Shown here in pieces: positions 34,437-45,300 of a stretch of 64,000 nt of DNA. Source of the stretch: Plazaster borealis (lineage: Eukaryota; Echinodermata; Asteroidea; Forcipulatida; Labidiasteridae); the NCBI GenBank assembly GCA_021014325.1, contig CM037461.1, forward strand, positions 22,987,376 through 23,051,375. Direction: 5' to 3'. The translations under genes and the position numbers were made by a program. The stretch's first letter is position 1. Every line of letters begins with the position of its first letter. Below the pieces are notes generated by a model that ran no database searches, was not told where the DNA came from, and worked only from the letters and a program-made list of their open reading frames with translations.

Positions 34437-36300
34437 GAGGCAGCTGGTGTTGCGCTGGGATGGGCTATGGTGCAACAGCGGCGTGGTGCTATGTGTATGT
34501 GTTGCCTTCCACTGGTATTGAGTATTGCATGCTAGGTGCAGTAGTTGTTTACATGACTTGTAGATAATTTGGGGTCTCACATTCTAAGTGCTTACAGGCT
34601 AGGTTATTTTGCCCAATTTCTGGAGTTGAATTGAAGGTGAATGTCAATAAATTACGTTTGAGGTCAAGGTCGCTGTTATTAAACTGTGTCCTATCTGTGT
34701 GATTATTTTAGGGAATTGTGTGTACGTACTCTGACAGAGGTTTACAATCTTTTATAATCGGGCGGTATACTTCCTCCCAAACGAATCTCGTCACTCAGCC
34801 TTAAGTCCGCTTATTGACTTTAACTTGAGCTAGCAAGGGAAAGGGTCCGAGTTAATAATCATAGACTGGATAACGGTCTGTGCCTGCCACAGTAAGTTTA
34901 AAAATGCACTTTATTAAAATATTAAATAAATAATAATAAAAGTTACAAATTAAAAAGCAGACAAATATTATAGTACACAAATTAACAAGCGCTAATAGTT
35001 AGATTTTTATGAGAGAATTAAATTCCAACACCAGAGCCTTATAAATATTGTAATGCAAATCTATTTCTATCTGAAATGTGCAAATAGTCAGAATTACGCA
35101 AACTATTTTAGCCATTTTGCTGACACCTAGCGTTTAAAAAACCCTATATTTTGTGATTATTCAATACAGTATAGACCGGGGGGCGGAAGGGGTATTGCGC
35201 AATAAATTGCAATCGCGGTTAATTTACATTTTAAAAAGAGGTGAAGACCATTAAAAAAGAAAACCATGTGTACCGTAAAAAATTTCTCTTTAAAACACTG
35301 AAAACATAACAGTATATTGTAAGAGCATTCAGGTGTCAATTGTTAAGGTGGTATGTAAAATGCGTACAAATATTACCAACAATTTTCCGTTGGTTTATTG
35401 CAGCAGCTAACGTGTATGAATGGGTCCACGTGGGAATTTCATTACAAAACGCCTCCCCTAAAATGGCTACAAATATAGACATAATGTGAAAATTCGTATC
35501 GTTCATCCTCTGATATTTTTCACTGAACGCAATATTTAAGAATAGATCTTTCATATCTGAAAGTTAAAACAAAATCCCTCGGTACATCCTCTAGATATTT
35601 GACAAAATTTTTTAGAAGTTTTTTTTGAGAAAATGGTTTCTGCTATACTTGGTTTGCGTGCTAGCGATCGTCCGTCAAACGGATGTCAACGAACGGGAAC
35701 ATTTGCCGGAGGTAATATTAATTATGAGGCAATGTACACATCTTAAACAGATCTGTAATAGATGTCGTTTTTGTTAAATATATGTTGTTTATTAAATTAA
35801 CAAATTTCTGAAGCAGTTGGTTCCGCAAAAAAAAAAACATTTTACGAATGTTCTCTAGTGTAAAGATTTGGTGAATTTACAAGATTTGAAGATAACAATA
35901 ACCTCTGATAAAATGGACTCGCCCAAGCAGTCTCAACGGCACGTGTGTAATTCAAATCTTGTGCGATAGGCTACATGTACATGCATACACATAGGGTGCG
36001 TTCGATTAGCTTACACGTGTTACTAAAACTTACACAAGAGTGTTCGATTAGCCATCGAATCGTTCGATTAGTGCTTACTGTGCGAGTTTCTATTTCATAG
36101 CGCTGCTAACCGTAAGCGAACGAAAAGGCATGCTAACCTCTGGTGCTTACTGTATGCAAAATGAATGACGTAACAATGCAAATCCGGAATGCAAAACCAG
36201 GAAATTTGTTCTCATTTTGTTTCTGGTCTTGTAAGAAAATTTATCGTCCAATTTAAGCCCTGCAAATTTTCCCTCCAATTTCAAGCCCTGTTTACATTTT
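34437..36300. other. End of unit A and inter-unit spacer
   Basis: 34903-35172 is shared with unit B 50515-50806. 35177-36300 shows no gene. 36000-36180 has gcgttcgattagcttacacg and cgctgctaaccgtaagcgaa, related to the 63545-63720 palindrome. Confidence 0.45.
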
Positions 36301-36334
36301 CATAATTTCATATTTCAGATAAATCTGCAAAAAA

Positions 36335-39300
36335 ATGGAAGGAAAAACATTCACCAATTGGCCAGGCACCTTCTCCTGTTCACCTGAGCTGTATTTTGAG
36401 CCTACTTCCTTGCAGGAAATAAAAAAGGTGGGTGTTGGATGAAAACAGTCTAATTCGATTCAGGCATGTGATTTGTCAGGATTGTTCATGATTTCTGTGT
36501 ACTGTGCAGATGCATTCACCACATGATATCATATTCCAGGCTAACATAGTTGATCTATCATTTAAAACCACAGTTGGATGATATATTGCATTGACCCATT
36601 TATACCCCTGGGTGAAGAGAGGCAATTATAGTGAAGCATCGTGCTCAAGGATACAAGTGTCATGACCTGGATTCGAACCCACATTCACCACAATGATGTC
36701 ATGTTTTTCAGGCTAACATAGTTGATATATCATTCAAAAACCACAGTGGATGATATGATATTGATTGGAAAAACAGTAGGAGGGTTGACTTTTTAGTCTG
36801 TAAATGCATTCAACATCATATTGTAGGCTGGCGAAATGAGGTTGATCTCATTCAAAACATACATACATGTATACATAAAATGTATGACTGTGTATGACTG
36901 TGTACTGTGTGTAGTGAGTGATATACATGTATAATGGTCAGACAGTAGGAGGGTTGACTGTGTGCTGTGTAGTGCATTCACCACATGATATCTTATTGCA
37001 GTGTACAACCATAGAGAAAGGTACAACCAACCAATGGGAGGTAATTCCATTTAGCTCATTGAGGGCACTGTTTTAGAGCTTTTGACATCATGCAAGGTGT
37101 CTATACGCAGCATGCCTTTAAATTATTGATGTTATTCGCAGATCTTGGAGACGGCCCGGACTGCAAGTAAGAAAGTGAAACTGACCGCTCAGGGTCATTC
37201 GCTGTCTGATATTGCAATGACTGATGAATACATGATCAACATGAATCGTTTCAACAATGTCATTGAGGTAAGGATGTAGGCATGCAGGGTTGAAATTAAC
37301 ACTGGACCACAGGCCCGAGGCCAGTGTTTTTAGTGTCGAGCCAGTAAACTTATGACGGGACAAGTCCGATGGTCTTGTGTTTTTGAATAATAATACCTCA
37401 CCTCATCTTTAATTTTAAAACTTGTGTTCAACTGTTGAATTTTAAAGTCTGATAAATATCTTTCAATTATGAAAGTTTTACCGATAAGACAAATGAGATA
37501 AATCTTCTCTTAGTGCTTGTTCAAATAAAAAAAGTTTAATTTTTACACTGTGTAGATAGACTTTTTTTCTCATTTTGGTTCTGGTCTTGTAACAAATTTT
37601 CTGGTCCAGTAAAATTTTTGAGCTACAAGCCCTGCAGTCTTGTGGATTTTTTCCCCAAATTCGAGCCCTGGCATGGGTATCATCCACTAGGTGCCTGGTT
37701 TCATCTGATTTCCGTTTTTTGTTTTTGTTTGCCCTTTGAAAAATCAGAAAAAATTGTGATTAAAGGCACTGAACACGTTTGGAAATTTTCAAAAGAAAGA
37801 CCAACGTTCTCACTTGGTGTATCCCAACATTTGCATAAAATAACAAGCCTGTGAAATTTTGGGCTCAATTGGTCATCGAAGTTGCAAGAAAATAACGACA
37901 GAAATAACACCCTTGTTGTACAATTGTGTGCTTTCAGATAGGAATAAAAACTTCTTGCAAGAAGTTTTTTATTTTAGTGAGAAATTACCTCTTTCTCAAA
38001 AACTACGTTACTTCAGCGGGAGTCGTTTCCTACAATGTTTCATACTATCAACAGCTCTCCCTTGTAAGTTTTTATGCTAATATTTGTTTTGAGTCATTAC
38101 CAAACGTGTACAATACCTTTTAATAGCCTGAAAAGTCTTCTAAAAAGCCTATACCATGTGTACAAGTAGGCCTGCCCTTGTACTCGATAAAATACTTCTA
38201 CATTTTTTCCAAAGTACCAAATATCATGCCTGTTAATAAAACCTAAAACACTATAAATATAGAGTAGAATAGTCAGGGTGTGCCATGAGCCACCCCCCCC
38301 CCTTCAATGCCTTAAAACGCTCATTGTTAAGCCCCACTTTACCATGATTTGTTTACCTCGGCTTAAAATTCCAGGGAAAAAACTGTTAAATGTCCTTTCG
38401 GAAAAGCTGTTTGTTAGCAAAATTACAAACTTTAACATTGATGTTCACTTGGTTTTGTATTTAAAATTCTTTTGTTATAAAAAAATTATTTTGTCATAAA
38501 AAAACTATTTTGGCAAATTATTGACCACCAACATTAGGGCTAAATTGCTCAGTTGTTAGAGTGCCGGCATGTTAATCCAGAGTTGGCAGGTTCATATCCC
38601 GCTCTAGTTAATTTTGCTTTCTTTCAAACCCAAAATGAAACTTCTTTTGTGCTCTTGTTTGTTTTGTCTTCTGTTTATTAAGTTGAACAAAGAGAAGCGT
38701 CAGGTGAAAGTTGAAGCCGGTATAACACTGGATGATCTGAACAAAACGCTGGAATTAAATGGACTGGCTTTAAGCAAGTGAGTTTTCAACCCCGGATAGA
38801 CAGGGTGGTTAAAAAAAAAAAGTGTACCCACTTTTGACAGCCATTTTCACCTACTTATACTTTTTAAGCGTTTACAATTATTTTTGTATTTTATGAAAGT
38901 GGTGACTGTTGAGCATAACTGTTGGGCTGGATAGCTCAGTTGGTATGCTGGCATGTTTATCCGGAGGTCGCAGGTTCAAGTCCCGCTCAAGTCGATTTGT
39001 CTTTGTTCATTTCAACCCAAAATCTTGTTTTTCTTTTTCTTGGCAGCCTTGCTGCCATTGGAGATATTTCTGTTGGTGGATTGATCTGCACTGGTACCCA
39101 TGGCTCCGGTATCAATCATGGTATCATAGCAACCCAGGTTAGTATTTGATATCTATTGACCCAATTCACCCTGACATCATCATCACAGAAATGTCGGTTG
39201 CGCTGTTTGGGAGTCAACGTACCCTTGTGTTATACAGTGTAGTACTTATTTTAGGTGACGCGGTGTTTACATGCTTACGTTCAATTTGGCTCCCAAATGG

Positions 39301-42300
39301 CAGACAGGTCTCTTTTTCGGGATGAAAATCAACAAGACCAGAGGACTTGTAGCTCACATGGTTTACTGTACTAGAATTTATTTACCAGACCAGAATTTAA
39401 ATGAGAAAAAAATGCTGACACAATTGTTTTAATTTGGACAAGCACTAAGAACAGATTTATCTCATTTGTATTATGGGTAAGAATGCTTCAATACTTGAAT
39501 TGAAGGATATTTATCAGACTGAAAGTCAACATTTGAACAAAAACTCAAGACTGCCGGACTCGTCCACTGAGTTTACTGGCCCGATGAAGTGGTTTACATG
39601 TGGTGAAGGGACTTCAGCAATAAACTAGCCAGCAGGACTAGTTGGACAGAATTCTGACTGGTCCTCGGGTGTTTTAAGTGGCATTTGGCCAGCGGACCAC
39701 TGTTAAGAGAGAACACTGCCCTTCAGTTTATCCCTGATATTTGTTCTCATGGTATATAGGATTTGAGGCATTGCATGGTGAGGTATCAATATATATTTGG
39801 TTTGCGGTAACACCATGTGCATATCTACTTGCTTATTATTCTACTGCCGCAAAGTAGAATATTCGGAATTCGGGAGACTTCTCAGTTCTGAAAAGAACTG
39901 TCCTTCTTATTAACTACTACCTGGGCGGGAGGTAGGAAATCGGGTGGGACTACTACTTTCGCGATGTGGATCGGGGGGACTTCTCGTTAATAACTACACT
40001 GCCGCGGAGTGAGTCTAAATAGGTCTCAATGTTTTCACATGGTGTTAGTCGTTTCCTCTTTTCCTCTTTTGACACCTGTCCTTGTCGACCTTGCTATTTT
40101 GTGTTCAGGTTGTTGAGCTGGAGTTGCTGACAGCCCAAGGTGAGCTGCTCCTCTGCTCTGCTGAAGAGAACCCTGACATCTTCCGGGCTGCTCAATGTAG
40201 TATTGGAGCGTTAGGGGTCATCGTCACGGTAACATTCCAATGTGAGCCACAATTCAAGGTCGAACGAAAGCATACTTCGTGCACTCTGGATGAGGTGATT
40301 GGGTTTTTTAGTTTTTTGGAGGTTTTTTTGTGAGAGAGAGAGAGAGAAAATTTGAATTTGTGGGCTTGTTTGAACTAGATAGACTTGTCTATAAACTGTG
40401 CAAGTCTTGCGCATTCAAACTTCCGGGACCATTGTGGTCCTATAACCATAATATGGAGTTTTTGTGGGCGGGATTTTGTTTTGTAAATTATTTTAGTTTA
40501 ACGTAGTTTATGGCCATGGAAATTATATTTATGATGTAGGGAATGTAATACTAAGTGATAAACAATGTAAAAGTAAAACCAATTCAACAAAATAACGACG
40601 AAAATCCGAGAATAAGACTTGACCTCCGTTTCCGGGTTACTTGTAAAAAATTAAGAATGCTGCCCAACTGACGGGCATGTTGTCATTAAACCTATGTGAT
40701 TGATGCACACATTCGGGCCTGATTGGCAAATGGGGTTTCTAACAATAATCATCCTCATCCACATTTTTAATTTTGTTTCATTGTTAATTTGAACAAATTA
40801 TTTGTACTATAAAAAAATTGAAAAATTTATTTATAACAACTTGCTATGGGTATTTATTTTCAAGAATTTTGTATACATTATAATTTAAAAAGAAGATTTA
40901 ATTTCATAAAAAAAATTAGTATACGTTCAAGTTTTTGCTCGGTTTCGATATGCGCGAGACTTGCACAGTCTATTGACCCCTTGCAAGACGCAGAACTGAC
41001 CTTCACACAATGCGCATTTACCATTTCCTCCGCCATTTTGGGAGTCAATTCGTTCGTGTATATTTTGATAATTATTTTTTTCACACGTCTCTGGAGTTTT
41101 GTGATGCACTCATTTTCCAATAGATTGAGTCCTTATGAAAGTGGGGGAAAAATTACAAGTCTAACGTTAAAATGGGGTAAAATGTCATTTTATTTGATAC
41201 TTATTTCAGAGCGAAATTTGAAACGTGACGTCATCGGACATTAAAAAACAAATCGGTCTACCTGTACATTCCAAAAAGGATTTTTTTTGCGCCAGTCAAT
41301 AGGTCAAAAATCAGTGCCGTTTAGATTGAATATCTTCAAAATTGAGGAATGATCTAAAATTCTCTATTGTAATGTGACGGCATCGAACGTTTTTAGATTT
41401 TGCCACAAAAATTGCACTTGAAGGGTATCAAACACAGTGGCATTTTACACGGTTTTAACGTGAGGTTAGAGACTTGTATTTTTGTTTCCATTTTCATAAA
41501 GACTCTATCTATTGGCAAAGTGAGTGCATCACAAAACTGAATTTGACCTTGGAGCCCCTCCTTAAAGACACTGAACACGTTTGGAAGTTGTCAAAGACCA
41601 GTGTTCTCATTTGGTGTATCCCAACATATGCATAAAATAACAAGCCTGTGAAAATTTGGGCTTAATTTATTGGTCATTTAAGTTGCAAGAAAATGATGAA
41701 AGAAAAAACACCCTGGTTGTACAAATTTGTGTGCTTTCAGATAAGAATAAAGCTTCTTGCAAGAAGTTTTTATTATTTTAGTGAGAAATTACCTCTTTCT
41801 CAAAAACTACTTTACTTCCAGAGGGAGTCGTTTCCTACAATGTTTTATACTATCAACAGCTCTCCGTTGCTTGTTACCAAGTAAGTTTTTATTTGTTTTG
41901 AGTCATTACCAAACGTGTACGATACCTTTAAAGGGTCTGTATAATTATGTTTGGTAATTACTCGTAAAATTAATGGCAATAAAAACTTACTCGGTAAGAA
42001 GTACAGCAGCTTCTGATAATATAAAGTATTTTGAGAAACATTTCACTTTGAAGTAGTGTGGTTATGGAAAAGTTTTTATCCCCAAAAATTTTAATCTGAG
42101 AACGTTTCTCAGATTGTGTGTTCCAATTGCAGATTATTCTTCCTGCGTGGACATAACCGCTCCAGATTTTCGGCAATATCTCAAAAACACAACCACCTTT
42201 TGAAATTAAGGAAGTAGGCCGGTCCTCTAACTAAACAGGACGAGCACCATAATAAATCAAAAGCAGAATCCATATGACGTCAAAACTATAAAATAATCTC

Positions 42301-45300
42301 ATGTACTGATTTTAATCCTCCAATTAAAGCACACGATACACAATACTATAGCACAGCACAGTCACTTATTATTATAAGGGCGAAAGGTCAACACAACTTG
42401 AGGCTGGCCGCACACAAGTTTACAATGATTCGATCAGCCCTAAAAATGACAATATTTCTTGAAGAAAATGATGATTTGATACAGAACAATACTCACAGAT
42501 AGCTAGCTCTATGACCCTATCCCTCCCTACTGAATCTGAATAGTATTTGGTGCATGGCCAGAGTCATGCTCCCTACAAATTAAAATAGAGAGAAATGCCT
42601 AGAGAAAAACAATGTGCTCTCTCGTGCTCAGCACAATTCAATTATATTTCTGAACTTTAACTCTCCCAACAGGCTCTGTCTAAAATGGACAACCTTATCG
42701 AAAGCAGCGAGTACTTTTGCTTCAACTGGTTTCCGCACACCGAGGGCGCTGTTTTGATGCAGATGGATAGGACAGACAAACCGGTTGAATCCAGTGCCAA
42801 ATGGTTCTGGGACTATCTGATTGGCTACTGCTTGCTCGAGTTTCTATATTGGATCTGGTAGGTAGTTTATTTCTCACTGCGCAGAAACAGTGCAAAGCAT
42901 ACATGAGCTGGTTACCAGTCACGACTGGTACATGTGACATGGTATTTGGCTGGTAACCTTATTCTAGAAAGCATATTGTTGTGCTTAGCTACTTTTTGTG
43001 CTTGGGTAGCTATAATTGACCCATTGTCATTACCACCGTCATTTGTAACTAATTTCCTTCTCACACTTTGATTTTCTGTCAGTTCCTTCTTGCCAAGTCT
43101 TGCGCCATTGGTCAACCGATTTTTCTACAACTTTTGCAGCACCAAGCCGCGGATTGACGTCGGAAATAGCGACAAAGTCTTGCTGCTCGAGTGCAACTCT
43201 AAGCATCAAGTGACAGAGTGGTCCATCCCTCGGTAAGGATGGTAGCCCTCAAAGCTTACTTGTTTGTTTGTTTGATTTTTGCTTTAACCCTTTCAGCCCC
43301 AAATTCTTTTGACATAAACAACTGCTGTGGCCCACGTTGTTTTGCCCACTCAAGCGTGAAGCACACATTCTCACACAACAGGAAGCTTATGTGTTCAAAG
43401 TCGATTTTACAAACTCTATTATTACCTTAAAGGTTTCATTTTAGAGCATAATAAATAATAAAAATTGTCTTACTCATTAAATTTCCTTTCATATAATTTA
43501 AAAATCATTGAAATCAGCCAATAATTGCCCAAGCTCTTGGTCTTTGTTTCCCAAGTGTGTTCTGTAAACCCAGACACTTTTTTGCACACAACCATATGGC
43601 GCTCCGTAGGTGTTTGTCATTTCGGATCTTTCCACTCCAATTTGAAGTGATTGCATAATAGCAACCCTGTTATATTTAACCACCATTGGAAAGATCCGAT
43701 CTTTCTCTTTCTAATGATGGTAAGCTTGGGTATGGAAGGTGAACATGGACAAAACTACAGCTTTTTAACAAATGGCCTTTGTGCTCAGGCTTGAGTGCTT
43801 TTTTGTGTGTTATCTTGGGCGACTATAGTCGCCATTGGGGCTCAAGCAGGGTATAGTGCACAGTCGACTAAAGTCGCCAAGGGTTAAAGGGATTGTATAC
43901 GTTTGGTAATTGGAACCCACTGTTTGTTTCAATCCTATAAAGTTGTAGATATATACCGTAAAACTAACCTGTGAAAATTTCATTTCAAAAAGTGGTGGCG
44001 TTTTTGAGATATTGCCGAAAAAAATGGAGTGGTTATGTCCACGTACACGGGAAGAATAATCTGCAATTAGAACACACAATCTGCGAAACATTTCTGACAT
44101 AAAAACGTCATCTGACTTGAAGTGGTTAAAATGCCCAAAGTTCTCATTTTTCTAACATATTTTTTGTTATGTTCATTTCTGCAGACATCAGACAGCCTCA
44201 GTGCTTCGAGAGCTGAGAGTTTGGCTGGATGCCAATAAAGATGTTCACGTCTATTTTCCCATCAATTTACGATTCGCCAAAGGCGATGACATCATGATGA
44301 GCCCAGTCAATGGGAGGGATAGCTGCTTCATGAATAGCGTGGTGGCGTATAAAACGTAAGATCATGCATTATTCATTGGGTGTACAGTGCCCTCTAAGGA
44401 TTGAACTATCAGAGATGCCATCTCTGCCTGATTCTGCAGAAAGTTTCCTGAAAATAAACCAATCTTTCCATGTTCTGATGAACAGATTTGAAACTTTTTC
44501 CATCTTATGTAGTCTTGGTGCAAAGCGTTCTTATGTTGAGTTAGTAAAACCATACATACACTCAACCCTACACACGTCGCGACTACTCCAACGATAGAGG
44601 GCGTTCTCTGGAAGCCACGAACCTTGTGAGTGCACCACACTAAATAAATTCCCATAGCAAACAATGCTTAATGCTAAATATTCAAAAATGCTCAAAAAAA
44701 CCTTTAAAGTCTCTCAGCCTCTTGAAAACAAATCAGACATAGTTTCGGACAACTAAACTTCAGATTTATTTTCAATTTTTGGCAGGTCAGTCGTTTGGAA
44801 TTCTTGCTGATCACCCCAGAAAAAAAACCCCAGTTTCATGAAGCTTCCCCTCCACTTCACAAGCCAAAAAAGGACCAGCTTTGAAGCCTAATTTATCAAA
44901 GTCTCCTCAAAAGTTGAAGCAAAGAACCCACATGTTGTGATAAATTCTCATAATTACACAATCTATTGATTGCATGACCCCAAAAAATTATAAGTCAAAA
45001 GGAACTGTGGGTTAAAAATTATGATAATCAGCTTGGCGCATGAATTTTGGCCTATTTAGTGTGGTGCACCCTTGTGTGGTGGGCACCTGTAGTGGCGGGG
45101 AATCGCGATAGTTGAGTGATAATGAACAACAACGTCTTGCACTAAGACTACCTCTTATGATTAATGCAAATCTAAATATCTCCCTGATTGCTGGACAAAA
45201 TCTCCATGATTGCAAGATGCAAATGTTGGCAACTCTGCACTATGGGTGCGCCACACTAGATAGGTCCAAATTGATGCGGCAAATCCTTCTTCAAATCTCT

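Larger units (their letters stand above)
17932..35176 (+). repeat. Segmental tandem duplication, unit A
   Basis: Alignable with unit B from just upstream of the GULO coding exon 1 acceptor to about 35176 (last shared block 34903-35172 versus 50515-50806). Shared landmarks outside exons include a SINE in intron 2, a SINE in intron 3, a truncated MITE in intron 7, the intron 9 minisatellite and the block 32345-32480 versus 50366-50500. Unit A holds about 5 kb not in unit B downstream of the gene (29.6-32.3 kb and 32.5-34.9 kb). Confidence 0.8.
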
